Positions 8,272 to 18,661 of a stretch of DNA of 64,000 nucleotides are shown one piece after another. The notes below the pieces were generated by a model, which saw only the letters and a program-made list of their open reading frames with translations, had not been told where the DNA came from and searched no databases. Within the stretch, counting starts at the first letter, position 1. Every line of letters starts with the position of its first letter. Source of the stretch: Methylobacterium sp. C25 (GTDB lineage: Bacteria; Pseudomonadota; Alphaproteobacteria; Rhizobiales; Beijerinckiaceae); NCBI RefSeq assembly GCF_021352225.1, contig NZ_JAAUVI010000001.1, forward strand, positions 310,001 through 374,000. Reading direction: 5' to 3'. The position numbers were made by a program, and so were the translations under genes.

Positions 8272-8739
8272 TCAGGGCTTTGGAGCGTCCTTCGGCTTGG
8301 TCTCGGTGATGAAAATGCCTGCGTAGCTCTTGCCCTGCGAATTGGCCTCGCATGCGATCTGCGTCTTGCCCGGCTCCGGCGAAGAGAACTTGCAGGAGCC
8401 GACGCCGGGCGCAGGCGAGCGGACGATGCCCTCCTTGTTCGAGCGGCCGGGCGTGACGAGGTTGATCGGCTGAAGTTGCTCGGTGAGCTCGGTCGCCTCC
8501 TGCTGGGCGCCGCTGCCGGCAAAGCTCAGCGTCTGGCCATCCCAGGCGGAGAAGTCAAAGCTGGTGCGGGGGCCGGCGACCGTATTGGTCAGCTTTTCCT
8601 TGCAGTTCTGCGTGATGTCCTGGCCGGCGATGACGAGCTTCTCGCAGCGGCCTTCCATCGTCACGACAGTCTGTGCGCGCGCGCCGAAGGTGAGAGCCCC
8701 GAGGGCCGCCAGGGTGAACAGCGCGCGCAAGGTCGTCAT
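8272..8739 (-). CDS. Secreted hypothetical protein
   Basis: A 155-aa exported protein of unknown function. The start chosen gives a classical signal peptide (residues 1-23, LFTLAALGALTFGARAQ) with a likely cleavage after ARA. The mature part has four cysteines (EGRCEK, QNCKEK, GSCKFS, IACEAN) that could make two disulphides. A longer frame from 8805 would bury the signal peptide behind 22 residues, so I rejected that start. The gene lies 62 nt after the xth start side and reads in the same direction, but no functional link is apparent. Confidence 0.75.
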   Translation of the reverse strand: MTTLRALFTLAALGALTFGARAQTVVTMEGRCEKLVIAGQDITQNCKEKLTNTVAGPRTSFDFSAWDGQTLSFAGSGAQQEATELTEQLQPINLVTPGRSNKEGIVRSPAPGVGSCKFSSPEPGKTQIACEANSQGKSYAGIFITETKPKDAPKP

Positions 8740-8801
8740 GGCGTGGAAACCTGTTTGTTCGCAACGAAATGGTGTGAGTTCTGGGGTGCGATTGCCGCCT
8801 T

Positions 8802-9599
8802 TCAAGCGGCCGCCGCGAGTTCGACCGTCACCGGCACGTGATCCGAAGGCTTCTCGAGCCCGCGCAGATGCTTCTGGATCGAGGCCGAGACCAAACGATC
8901 GGCAGCCTGCGGCGAGAGCAGCAGATGGTCGATGCGGATGCCCGCATTCCGCTGCCAGCAGCCGGCTTGGTAGTCCCAGAAGGTGTAGAGCTTTTCGCGC
9001 GGGTCGCAGGCCCTGACCGCCTCGGTGAAGCCCTCGGCCAACAAGGCGCGGAAGGCGCGGCGGGTCGCAGGCAGGAAGAGCGCATCCTGGACCCAGTCCT
9101 GGGGGTTGGCAGCGTCCTCCGGCATGGGGATGACGTTGTAATCGCCAGCGAGCACCAGCGCCTCCTCGGTCTCCATCAGCCGGCGCGCATGCAGGCGCAT
9201 CCGCTCCATGAAGGCGAGCTTGTACTCGTATTTCGGGCCGGGCGCCGGGTTACCGTTGGGCAGGTAGATCGTGGCGACGCGCACCGGCACCTCGCCTTCA
9301 CCCACCACCAGGGCTTCGAGGTAGCGCGCCTGCTCGTCGTCCGGGTCGCCAGGCAGCCCGCGAAGCACCTGGGTCATCTCCAGGGGGCGACGGACCAGCA
9401 GCGCCACGCCGTTATAGGCCTTCTGACCCAGCGTCTCGACAGAATAGCCGGCGGCCTCGATCTCCTCGCGCGGGAAGGCCGGGTCCTGGCACTTCAGCTC
9501 CTGCAGGCAGACGACGTCCGGCTTGGCCTCGTCGAGGAAGGTGACGAGGTGGCCGATCCGCTGCTTGATCGAGTTGACGTTCCAGGTGGTGATCCGCAT
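8802..9599 (-). CDS. xth: Exodeoxyribonuclease III (AP endonuclease)
   Basis: A 265-aa member of the EEP superfamily acting in base-excision repair by cutting at abasic sites and trimming 3' ends. Diagnostic elements are the opening MRITTWNVNSIKQR, the metal-binding LQELKCQD, AGDYNVIP, the RIDHLLLS loop and the terminal PSDHVPV histidine motif. Length and motifs match the ExoIII/XthA family. The start ATG at 9597-9599 is the conserved N-terminus. The open frame continues far upstream across the neighbouring gene, but that extension is an artefact of high GC. Confidence 0.94.
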   Translation of the reverse strand: MRITTWNVNSIKQRIGHLVTFLDEAKPDVVCLQELKCQDPAFPREEIEAAGYSVETLGQKAYNGVALLVRRPLEMTQVLRGLPGDPDDEQARYLEALVVGEGEVPVRVATIYLPNGNPAPGPKYEYKLAFMERMRLHARRLMETEEALVLAGDYNVIPMPEDAANPQDWVQDALFLPATRRAFRALLAEGFTEAVRACDPREKLYTFWDYQAGCWQRNAGIRIDHLLLSPQAADRLVSASIQKHLRGLEKPSDHVPVTVELAAAA

Positions 9600-9692
9600 C
9601 GGGTGCCGCGTGCTCGCCGCCAGTGATCGGGCTGCCGTCATCGGGCCTTCGCGCCGCTCTGGCAAGGCGCGAGCGACGAAGGGCTTTGGACG

Positions 9693-10385
9693 ATGGATGC
9701 TTCCTGGTTCGCGCCGGTGATGGCCTATTGCGAGCGCCTCGACGGCTCGTTCTGGGCCGAGCCACTGAACGCGGTCTCGAACGGCGCCTTCCTGGCCGCG
9801 GCCAGCGTCGCGGTGTTGCACGAACGGCGTGGCGACCGGCGCGATCCGGCTGCCCTGGTGCTCGCCGGGCTGGTGGCCGTGGTCGGGATCGGCTCGTTCC
9901 TGTTCCACACCCTCGCGAACCGCTGGTCGATGCTGGCGGACGTCATCCCGATCGGCCTGTTCATCTACGCCTACCTGCTGCTCGCGCTGCGCCGTTTCCT
10001 CGACGTGTCGTCCCTCATGGCGATCGTGGTCACGGTTGCCTTCGCGGCCTTCAACCTCAGCTTCAGCGCCCTGGCGGATAGGGTGCTGGGCCAATCGAGC
10101 GCCGCGCTCAGCAACGGATCGATCGACTACGTGCCGGCTGTGCTGGCGCTGGTGATCGTCGGGGGAGCGAGCGCGGTTTCCGGTGGTCCGGCGCGGCGCA
10201 AGGCAGGCCTGTCGCTTCTCGGCGTCGCCGTGCTCTTCCTGCTCTCGCTGGCCTGCCGGACGATCGACCACACGGTCTGCCGGGAGTTCGCCAGCGGGAC
10301 GCACTTCCTTTGGCACCTGCTCAACGCGGCGGTGCTCTACCTGCTGATCGCCACCGCGCTCCGCTTCCGCGAGACCGAGGCTTGA
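9693..10385 (+). CDS. Ceramidase-family (CREST) integral membrane protein
   Basis: A 230-aa protein with about seven hydrophobic segments. It has the metal-site signatures of the alkaline ceramidase/CREST superfamily: an N-terminal acidic stretch AEPLNAVSNGAF, GSFLFHTLANRWSMLAD (~70) and the late pair HTVCREFASGTHFLWHLLNA (~190-207). These provide the Ser/Asp/three-His pattern of membrane hydrolases. The lipid-amide substrate in this organism is unknown. It diverges from xth and meets the acyltransferase-3 gene tail to tail with zero spacing. Confidence 0.85.
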   Translation: MDASWFAPVMAYCERLDGSFWAEPLNAVSNGAFLAAASVAVLHERRGDRRDPAALVLAGLVAVVGIGSFLFHTLANRWSMLADVIPIGLFIYAYLLLALRRFLDVSSLMAIVVTVAFAAFNLSFSALADRVLGQSSAALSNGSIDYVPAVLALVIVGGASAVSGGPARRKAGLSLLGVAVLFLLSLACRTIDHTVCREFASGTHFLWHLLNAAVLYLLIATALRFRETEA

Positions 10386-11489
10386 TCAGGCCGCTTGCAG
10401 GTGAAGCGCCTTCTTGGGGGCGCCGGCGATGTGGAAGGCTGCGGGGCGGTGGAACAGGAAGGATAGCCGAGTCCCGCTGATCAGCCTCGCGAACACCAGC
10501 GGCGTCACCACGGCCACCGCCGTCACGATCAGGCTGGCGAGGCCGATATCGAGATCGGCCCGCACCATCGCGGCGCGTGTTACGGCCATCGGCAGGAAGA
10601 AGGCGAGATAGATTACGATCGAGCGCTCACCGCAGGCGCGCAAGGCCCGCGTCACGGGGCCGCCGGCCTCGGTCAGCAGCGCAGCCACGGTCACGATCGC
10701 CATGGCGCCGAGGCTGCCGATGACGAGGCTGACGACGGGCAGGCTCGCCAATGTCGGATAATGCTCGAACCCCGTCGCGGTGAAGGCGAGCGCAGCGTTC
10801 AACACCGCCCAGAGCGCGAGCCCGGCCAAAGCCGGCCCGACACGGCTCCTCACCCACTGTGCGATGTCGAAGATGCGCTCGGCGAAGACGAAGCCGATCA
10901 GGAAGTAGACGTAGCGGCCGCAGAACTCCTCCAGCAGGTACGGCACGCCATGCAGCGGCAGGGTCTGAAGCACGGCCGCGCCGGCGATGAGCGCCAGCGG
11001 ACGCACGCGCCGGTGCAGCAGCTTGGTGACCACCGAAAACACGGCGAGCAGGTAGATGAACCATAGGGTCGAGTAGGGCTCGACCAGCGCCCAGGCCAGG
11101 TGCAGGCCAAAGGCAGACAGTGCCCCAGCCGGGCCGTCGGTGCCCTCGATGATCGGGCCGGCCTTCACCACCGACTGGATCAGCACCCAGAGCATGTAGA
11201 AATACGCGAAATGCACGACGCGGCGGTCGGCGAAGAGACGCCAGTCACGGCCGATCACGCGGCCGATGAACAGACCCGAGAGCAGGAAGAAATCCGGGAT
11301 TCGGAACGGCTTCGCGAAGGCCACGACGTGGTGCATGAAGCCCTCGCCGCCCATCGCCTCGCCCGTGCCGAGGGTGGAGTGCATCATCACCACGAGGACG
11401 ATGCACAGGCCCTTGGCGACATCGACCCAGGCGCAACGGACAGCGTCGGAGGTCGCGAGGGTGCGGGGGGCGTTTAGCGATGCGCTCAT
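10386..11489 (-). CDS. Acyltransferase-3 family membrane protein
   Basis: A 367-aa polytopic membrane protein with about ten hydrophobic helices. The early CAWVDVAKGLCIVLVVMMHSTLG contains the histidine conserved in acyltransferase-3/OpgC-type enzymes, followed by the family-typical FFLLSGLFIGR. These transfer acyl or succinyl groups to surface sugars or lipids. The acceptor cannot be named; the large polysaccharide locus 29 kb away is one possible destination. Its stop abuts the ceramidase-family stop. Confidence 0.85.
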   Translation of the reverse strand: MSASLNAPRTLATSDAVRCAWVDVAKGLCIVLVVMMHSTLGTGEAMGGEGFMHHVVAFAKPFRIPDFFLLSGLFIGRVIGRDWRLFADRRVVHFAYFYMLWVLIQSVVKAGPIIEGTDGPAGALSAFGLHLAWALVEPYSTLWFIYLLAVFSVVTKLLHRRVRPLALIAGAAVLQTLPLHGVPYLLEEFCGRYVYFLIGFVFAERIFDIAQWVRSRVGPALAGLALWAVLNAALAFTATGFEHYPTLASLPVVSLVIGSLGAMAIVTVAALLTEAGGPVTRALRACGERSIVIYLAFFLPMAVTRAAMVRADLDIGLASLIVTAVAVVTPLVFARLISGTRLSFLFHRPAAFHIAGAPKKALHLQAA

Positions 11490-12318
11490 GTCGATCGGGT
11501 CTGTTGGACAGGCCCATCGTGCGGCAGGATCGTTAAGGAGGCAGCCGGGCGGGGGCGCTCACCGCGAATGCGGAAAACACCGGGTTAAGAGCGATCGACG
11601 ATCAGACAAATTCGTCTTTTGATTGAGACGTTTACGCGCGATCGACATGCAGTCACGTCGTCGACGTGGTTTGCTGGATGACGGCGAGACAATGCGATGA
11701 TGCGGCGTCTCGGGCATAAGGCCGCCTCCCCGCGCGATAAAATCCGCCGGGGGCATGGCCCAAGATTGCACCCCGACCGATGGGGTGACGCGGGACGCCG
11801 TGGAACCTCACGGCGCACAGTGATCACAGACATATCCGGTTCCCCGGCGTCCCGCGGTTCCGCGCTGTTGTGAGGGGCGCGGGCCGGTTTTGCGTCACGA
11901 TGCTCTCCAGAGCATTCGACCTGTCGCTCAACACGCCCCGGTGCGTGGCCTCTTGTGAAGCCCCATCCCGAGGAAGTTGCGTGGCACCTCCTTCCGTGCA
12001 CGGCGCCTCCTAGTGGACGCCGCCGACAGCATCTCGGTGTCGCCGAGCCAGGGTCGGCCAATGCCCGGCGCATTTCCTCGCCGAACCCCGCCCTGGCAGG
12101 ACGACCTTGCGTCGAAGCTCCGCCCGGGGCGGCAGCGGTTGAGGCCGCCGACGCGGGCATCGCCCGATCTCTCAAAGCACCGCCCTCAACCCTGCGGCGC
12201 TCCCCCGATGGTCCAGGAGACCAGTCGAGGCACACAATCATAAAATAGGATTTTTGTCAATATATGGGGACCATCGCCCGCGGCATCGCGGGCGCGGCGA
12301 AACACTGATGCGCTCAGA
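11490..12318. other. Gene-free stretch with long inverted repeat
   Basis: About 830 nt without a coding frame I can defend; several open frames exist but have no family features. It contains an 18-bp inverted repeat with one mismatch (11790-11807 and 11838-11855, 30-nt spacer), an AT-rich block near 12231-12265 that looks promoter-like, and a 7-bp hairpin at 12276-12293. A non-coding RNA is possible, but no known family signature is recognised. Confidence 0.5.
11790..11855. repeat. 18-bp imperfect inverted repeat
   Basis: GCGGGACGCCGTGGAACC at 11790-11807 pairs with GGTTCCCCGGCGTCCCGC at 11838-11855 except at one position. The 30-nt loop contains TGATCACAG. It could fold as a long RNA hairpin or mark a protein-binding site. 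It is not followed by a T-run on either strand. Confidence 0.7.
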
Positions 12319-12732
12319 TCAATGCTCGCGTTTCGCCGCACGCCGCCCACGCGTCATGCGTGTCGGGGCGTGAAAATCGTCGGGCTTGGTGCGGACCCAG
12401 GCCAGAAATCGCGCAATCTCGGGATCTTCGCGAAGCGCCGCCACGTCGGCGAGGCGGCGGGCGATCTCGGCCTCGCTATAGCGGGCGTGGATTGCCGAAT
12501 GACAGATCTGGTGCAGCCGAACGGTCTCGCCGCGGGCGCCGCCCTTCAGCTTGGGCAGGAGGTGATGCAAGCTCTGGCGCGCCCGGCGCGGGATCGGCCG
12601 CTCGCAGAGCGGGCAGATCACCGGCGCGGCGACGTCCTGTTGCGCCCCGTCCTCGCTCCATCGCAGCGCGCGCCGTCCGACCAAGAGCCGCTCCATCCTG
12701 CTGCAGGCCACAGGCGAGATGGATCCGCGCAT
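12319..12732 (-). CDS. Small HNH endonuclease-like protein
   Basis: A 137-aa protein with a zinc-stabilised HNH motif: CPLCERPIP (~40-48), QSLHHLLPKLKGG (~53-65), HQICHSAIHARYSE (~74-87). The layout is C-x2-C, HH, then H-x2-C-H-x3-H. This stand-alone type is common in Hyphomicrobiales genomes and its target is unknown. The start may be ATG 12732 or ATG 12696; neither has a strong ribosome site. It lies 21 nt after the alpha/beta hydrolase stop, so the two are likely co-transcribed. Confidence 0.82.
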   Translation of the reverse strand: MRGSISPVACSRMERLLVGRRALRWSEDGAQQDVAAPVICPLCERPIPRRARQSLHHLLPKLKGGARGETVRLHQICHSAIHARYSEAEIARRLADVAALREDPEIARFLAWVRTKPDDFHAPTRMTRGRRAAKREH

Positions 12733-12753
12733 GGCCGCCGTCGAGAGTGCGGA

Positions 12754-13590
12754 TCAGCGCGCCATGGCCCGGGCGGCCCCACAGGAACCCGGAATCTTCG
12801 CGCGGAACGACGCTTCCACCTCTCGGTCGCGCAGGCCGAGGATGGAGACGTGGTCGCCCGGGATCACTTCGATCTTCGCGCGCGCTCCCGCGGCGGCGGC
12901 GAGATCCCGGCCGAGTTCTGCCGGCACGATCGTATCGGCGGCGCCGTGCACGATGAGCACGGGGTCGCGCCCATGCGCGATCCGGCGATCAGAGCGATAG
13001 GTGTCGAGCAGGACCAGCCCCACCGGCGCATAGGGCACGTGCAGCGAGGCGGCATGGGTCATCGAGTCGAACGGCGCCTCGAGATAGAGCCCGAGATGCG
13101 GCTGATGCTCGCCGACGGCCACGGCGACGGCCGCGCCGAGCGAATGTCCGTGCAGCAGGATCGGCGAGCCCGGCGCCCTCTCGCCTACGAAGCGATACGC
13201 CGCCAAGCCGTCCTCGATCAGGCCGGTCTCGGTTGGCGACCCCGTCGAGCCGGTATAGCCGCGATAGGCAATGGCGAGCATGCCCCAGCCCGCTTCCGTC
13301 CAGGGCGCATCGGCGAAGCGCGCGGCATGCGATTCCGGCACCGAGCCGTTACCGTGGAAGGTGAGCACCACGCCGCAGCCCGGCTTCGGCGGTGCCCACA
13401 ACCCGTGCAGGCGCTCGCCATCCGAGGTCGTCACCGTGACCGCCTCGGTGCCGGACGGCGCGGCCATGGCCTGGGGAACCGGCTGGAACGCGCCTGGATA
13501 GATCATCCGGCGCTGGTAGGCGGCGAGAACGCCGACCGCGGCGGCGTAGAGACTCAGGATGCCGAGGACGCCGTATCCGATGATGCGCAT
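12754..13590 (-). CDS. Membrane-anchored alpha/beta hydrolase
   Basis: A 278-aa serine hydrolase of the BEM46/ABHD-like type. An N-terminal hydrophobic anchor (1-24) precedes the fold. The oxyanion region is LTFHGNGS. The catalytic triad is S150 (GHSLGAA), D219 (VHGAADTIVP) and H247 (PGDHVSI). The substrate is unknown, and families of this type include esterases and peptidase-like hydrolases. The HNH gene follows at 21 nt. Confidence 0.88.
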   Translation of the reverse strand: MRIIGYGVLGILSLYAAAVGVLAAYQRRMIYPGAFQPVPQAMAAPSGTEAVTVTTSDGERLHGLWAPPKPGCGVVLTFHGNGSVPESHAARFADAPWTEAGWGMLAIAYRGYTGSTGSPTETGLIEDGLAAYRFVGERAPGSPILLHGHSLGAAVAVAVGEHQPHLGLYLEAPFDSMTHAASLHVPYAPVGLVLLDTYRSDRRIAHGRDPVLIVHGAADTIVPAELGRDLAAAAGARAKIEVIPGDHVSILGLRDREVEASFRAKIPGSCGAARAMAR

Positions 13591-13721
13591 GGTCCTGTCG
13601 GGCTCGAGAACGCGGGGTGCTTACACCGCCTCGTGATCTCGCGGAAACCTTGACCTCTTCCCAAGACGGTCCCCGATCGGGCAAACCCCGGGCCAAAGCT
13701 CGGGCGTCGACTCAGGTGACC

Positions 13722-14492
13722 ATGGTGCAGGTACCAGGAACCAGCAGACTGAGCGGGGCGGTCGCCCCGAGTTTCAACTTCCTGATGATCGTGCTGACCT
13801 TCGCGCTGGCGGGGCTGGCGATCCAGTTCGGCATCGGCGGTCAGAAGGGGCTCGCCTTCGTTTTCGTGCTCGCCGGCTGGGTGCTCTCGCTCTGCCTGCA
13901 CGAGTTCGGCCATGCCTACATCGCCTGGAAGGGCGGCGACCACGAGATCGCGCAGACCGGATATCTCACCCTCGATCCGCGTCGCTACGTCGATCCGATC
14001 ACCTCGATCGCCATGCCGGTCCTGTTCACCGTGCTTGGCGGCATCGGGTTTCCGGGCGGCGCCGTCTTCGTGAACCGGCAGTTGCTTCGCTCGCCGGTCT
14101 GGCAGAGCGCGGTCTCGGCGGCAGGCCCGGCGATGAACCTGCTCTTCCTGCTCTTCCTGCTTCTGCTCTACCAGTTCGCGGGCGAGGACGCCGACGCGAT
14201 CCGCGCCGTCATCGCGGTCTCGGCGCTGTATCAGGGGACCGCGATCGTTCTGAACCTGCTGCCGATTCCCGGCCTCGACGGCTACGGCATCATTCGTCCG
14301 TGGATCCCCGAAGGCATGCGCGCGTCGGGCGATCACATCGCCCGGTACTCAGGCTTGGTCATCACCGGCTTGTTTCTGCTCTCGGGCGCCTTCGCCCGCT
14401 CGGTGTTCCGGGCCGGCCTCTGGATCACCGTGCATCTCGGCTTCTCACCGCAGGACGTGGTGGTGGGCTACCGTCTCATGCGGCTCTGGTAG
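13722..14492 (+). CDS. M50 / site-2-protease family membrane metalloprotease
   Basis: A 256-aa polytopic protein of the M50 site-2 protease group. The zinc-binding HEFGH is at 60-64 within a membrane helix, and the third ligand region NLLPIPGLDGYG (D186) is in a later helix. It is a compact form without PDZ or CBS domains. Such proteases cleave membrane-bound substrates; none can be named here. I start at ATG 13722; an in-frame start at 13617 would add 35 basic residues that lack family features. thiC and its riboswitch follow on the same strand. Confidence 0.87.
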   Translation: MVQVPGTSRLSGAVAPSFNFLMIVLTFALAGLAIQFGIGGQKGLAFVFVLAGWVLSLCLHEFGHAYIAWKGGDHEIAQTGYLTLDPRRYVDPITSIAMPVLFTVLGGIGFPGGAVFVNRQLLRSPVWQSAVSAAGPAMNLLFLLFLLLLYQFAGEDADAIRAVIAVSALYQGTAIVLNLLPIPGLDGYGIIRPWIPEGMRASGDHIARYSGLVITGLFLLSGAFARSVFRAGLWITVHLGFSPQDVVVGYRLMRLW

Positions 14493-14554
14493 GAATGCCT
14501 GCGCCGTTTCGAAGGCGCATTGACAAAGTCCTCCCAGACTCCGACTCTGGAACC

Positions 14555-14648
14555 GTTCCGAGGGGGGCCCCAAGACGGGGGCTGAGATTGGGCGCGTCGC
14601 CCTGACCCTTGAACCTGATCCGGCTCGTACCGGCGTAGGGACGGGAAC
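14555..14648 (+). promoter_or_regulatory. TPP (THI-element) riboswitch upstream of thiC
   Basis: All invariant blocks of the thiamine pyrophosphate aptamer are readable: CTGAGA (14582-14587), ACCCTTGAACCTGATC (14605-14620) and TACCGGCGTAGGGA (14628-14641). A closing P1 helix pairs GTTCC (14555-14559) with GGAAC (14644-14648). TPP binding lowers thiC expression in this class. Confidence 0.97.
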
Positions 14649-14701
14649 TGATGGGCGGACGCGGAGAGCGCGTGGCCCCTCTTGCCGGATCGCCGCCGTA
14701 A

Positions 14702-16627
<1,926 letters not shown>

Positions 16628-16642
16628 AACAGCCAAGCGTGT

Positions 16643-16666
16643 CGGCGTGCTCGGGAGGGCACGCCG
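16643..16666 (+). terminator. Weak hairpin after thiC
   Basis: CGGCGTGC (16643-16650) pairs with GCACGCCG (16659-16666) around an 8-nt loop, 16 nt after the stop. There is no T-run, so it may be a Rho-assisted 3' end or only a stabilising hairpin. Confidence 0.35.
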
Positions 16667-16815
16667 GCCGCATTTGCCGACAAAAGTTCGAACGATCTTA
16701 ACGCCGCATCAACACTACTCGAGGTTGGCGGGGGACAATTGAGTTGCGTTAAGTCTCCGGAGACCCCGCGCGCGGAATCCATAGGCGTTGCTCACTCGCA
16801 CAATGGGAGCATGCC

Positions 16816-17154
16816 ATGGAGCCGATTCGTTCAGTTCAGTTTTCACCGCCAGTCCCCGCCATCGATCCGCCTGCGCGCCCCAGCGGCGTCGGAGATCGCA
16901 ATGACGGTGACCGCACTCTCGATCCCGCCGTCTCGCTCGACCTAAGCCCGGAAGCCGCCAGCCGGCGCAGTGCCGAGGACGAGAGCCGCGGCTACGTCCG
17001 CGACAAGGACTCTGACTCGGTCGTCTTCCGCATCACCGACAAGGTGAGTGGCGACATCATCGTTCAGATCCCGAACGAGGTCGTGATCAAGGCGCGAGTC
17101 TACGGCCGCGAGCAGAACCCTCCGGTGGGTGAACGCATCGAGAAGCACGCCTGA
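16816..17154 (+). CDS. flaG: FlaG-family flagellar protein
   Basis: A 112-aa protein whose C-terminal half matches the FlaG domain: SDSVVFRITDKVSGDIIVQIPNEVV, the usual D-x-x-[ST]GE/D-[IV]-[IV]-x-QIP pattern. The N-terminal ~55 residues are low complexity. FlaG proteins influence flagellar filament length. It converges with flaF, but no other flagellar gene is in view. Confidence 0.8.
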   Translation: MEPIRSVQFSPPVPAIDPPARPSGVGDRNDGDRTLDPAVSLDLSPEAASRRSAEDESRGYVRDKDSDSVVFRITDKVSGDIIVQIPNEVVIKARVYGREQNPPVGERIEKHA

Positions 17155-17190
17155 TCGGCGTGCACCTCATCGCTCCTGCGGGAGCTGAAT

Positions 17191-17571
17191 TCAGGCTGCG
17201 GAAGGAGTCGGGCTGCCCTGCAGGCCGGCTGCGAGATGGTTGTTGAGTGAGACGAGCGCCTCGAGCTTGTGAGCGGCCGGCTCGATCATCGCGTCGATGA
17301 TGGTGCGGAACACGAACACCGCGATGTTGGTGACGTTCTGGCGAATATCGTCGGGCAGCGGGTTGGCCGGGTCGGCGACTGCGCCGGCCAGGATCGTCCA
17401 GACCCTTTGATTGAACATCAGCGCTTCATTCAGAGCAGCGGAGCCCATGACCTCACCCGTGGTGAAGGCCTGGAGGCGTCCGGCGGCTTTGAGGAGAACG
17501 GCGGCTTCGGCTTCTCGAGGCGTCAGGGCGCTGCGAGCAACCCTTGCGTATGCGTTGGCCCCTTGCATCAT
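17191..17571 (-). CDS. flaF: Flagellar biosynthesis regulator FlaF
   Basis: A 126-aa FlaF protein; in alphaproteobacteria FlaF acts with FlbT in coupling flagellin synthesis to secretion. Characteristic segments are NAYARVARSALTPREAEAAVL and FNQRVWTILAGAVADPANPLP, with the DDIRQNVTNIAVFVF helix. I choose the ATG at 17569-17571 (an ATG ATG pair, preceded by AGGGCG). The open frame extends upstream to 17628, but those residues are not family-like. flbT and flagellin genes are absent here. Confidence 0.9.
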   Translation of the reverse strand: MMQGANAYARVARSALTPREAEAAVLLKAAGRLQAFTTGEVMGSAALNEALMFNQRVWTILAGAVADPANPLPDDIRQNVTNIAVFVFRTIIDAMIEPAAHKLEALVSLNNHLAAGLQGSPTPSAA

Positions 17572-17742
17572 CGCCCTGGCATCTCCTCGCTCGGACGGTA
17601 GACCCTTCCGGCATGCGAGTTCTGGCACGGGGAATATTAAAAATTGGATTCAGCATCCGGGCTTGCCGCAATGGCGCCCGGATGAGCGGCGAGAAATAAA
17701 ACTCTACCTCGTGCGGCGCGACTGAGCCGGGACCCGGCCTGG

Positions 17743-17994
17743 ATGATGAACTTTCTACTTGGTCTGGTTGCCGGCGGCCTGATCGCTTGCATCGCGACCA
17801 TTTCCGCAGCGCGCCACCCGGACATCCAGGCCCGCCTCGGGCTCATCCCATCGGCCCAAGCCGCCTTGATCGAGCCACCGGTCCGGAAAGAGATCGCCTG
17901 CGCCCCTCCGGCCACACCGCAACCCTCGCAGGCCACCGCGGCGCAAGCCGACGCGCTCTTCTCGCGTCGCCGCTTCTGGTACGTCGCGCCCTGA
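17743..17994 (+). CDS. Small single-pass membrane hypothetical protein
   Basis: An 83-aa candidate with an N-terminal transmembrane segment (NFLLGLVAGGLIACIATISA, residues 3-22), then a Pro/Ala-rich periplasmic or cytoplasmic tail ending SRRRFWYVAP. No family recognised. Codon usage looks coding. It lies between flaF and a small minus-strand ORF with no obvious partner. Confidence 0.5.
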   Translation: MMNFLLGLVAGGLIACIATISAARHPDIQARLGLIPSAQAALIEPPVRKEIACAPPATPQPSQATAAQADALFSRRRFWYVAP

Positions 17995-18004
17995 CGGAGC
18001 GGGT

Positions 18005-18121
18005 TCAGAAGCTGCGAACGAGGAGCATCAGCATCGTCGTCGCGACCGTGGTGCTGAGAAAGCCGCACAGGGCTGCAGCGAAGGACGGGCCGGTCGGGAT
18101 CGTATCGGAAGCGCTGGTCAT
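18005..18121 (-). CDS. Possible 38-aa membrane microprotein
   Basis: From ATG 18121: a short polar N-terminus (TSASDTIPTGP) then a single hydrophobic helix (~14-36, FAAALCGFLSTTVATTMLML). AAGAG upstream is a weak ribosome site. The size and shape suit a small inner-membrane protein, but there is no family support, and the frame may be chance. Confidence 0.35.
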   Translation of the reverse strand: MTSASDTIPTGPSFAAALCGFLSTTVATTMLMLLVRSF

Positions 18122-18245
18122 GGCCGTGCTCTTGAAATCGGTGCGTTGAGCGAATCGACGTCGTCTCGAACTTGACCGTGCCGTGTTTCGGGCTGGTCGG
18201 GCGTGCGGCGGCACACCCGATCACGGCCTCATCGAACAGCCACGC

Positions 18246-18560
18246 TCAATCGCAGCGGTTTACGTGCTTGGCGAGCCGAAGGTTTCGCAGTTCGCTGCGA
18301 AGATCGATCGAGGCGATATCTGCGCCGCAATCCTCGAAAGCGCCCTGCGCATCGTGGTAACGGTCACCGATCTCGTCGAGCGTGTCGCAGACACGGTCGT
18401 GACGCCCGAGGCGAGCCTCCTGGCGGGCCTGGTAGCGAAGCGCGCTCGCCTCCTCGACCTTGCGACGACCCTCGATACAGGAAGGGGCCGCGGAGGCAGA
18501 AGCGACGAACGGCGCGAGGAGGCTCACGGCGAGGCCGGCGGAAAGGATGGTGCGACGCAT
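18246..18560 (-). CDS. Secreted hypothetical protein with conserved-looking cysteines
   Basis: A 104-aa exported protein. A clear signal peptide (1-24, LSAGLAVSLLAPFVASASA) is followed by an amphipathic helical domain with four cysteines (PSCIEG, DRVCDT, EDCGAD, NRCD). The mature protein is rich in Arg and Glu. No function is assigned. It is not part of an evident operon. Confidence 0.65.
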   Translation of the reverse strand: MRRTILSAGLAVSLLAPFVASASAAPSCIEGRRKVEEASALRYQARQEARLGRHDRVCDTLDEIGDRYHDAQGAFEDCGADIASIDLRSELRNLRLAKHVNRCD

Positions 18561-18661
18561 GGCAGGTTACTCGATGCGGTGACTGCGGGACCGGCCAATC
18601 GCCATCAATCACGGCGTGGCCGATATGAGCGGTTCCGAACCGATGAACGGTCAAGCTGCCG

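Noticed and set aside
9600..10316. Upstream extension of the xth frame
   Set aside because: Would overlap the ceramidase-family gene on the other strand and put 239 unrelated residues before the conserved N-terminus.
11585..12241. 218-codon minus-strand frame in the gene-free region
   Set aside because: Low-complexity Arg/Ser/Pro content, no motif and no plausible ribosome site.
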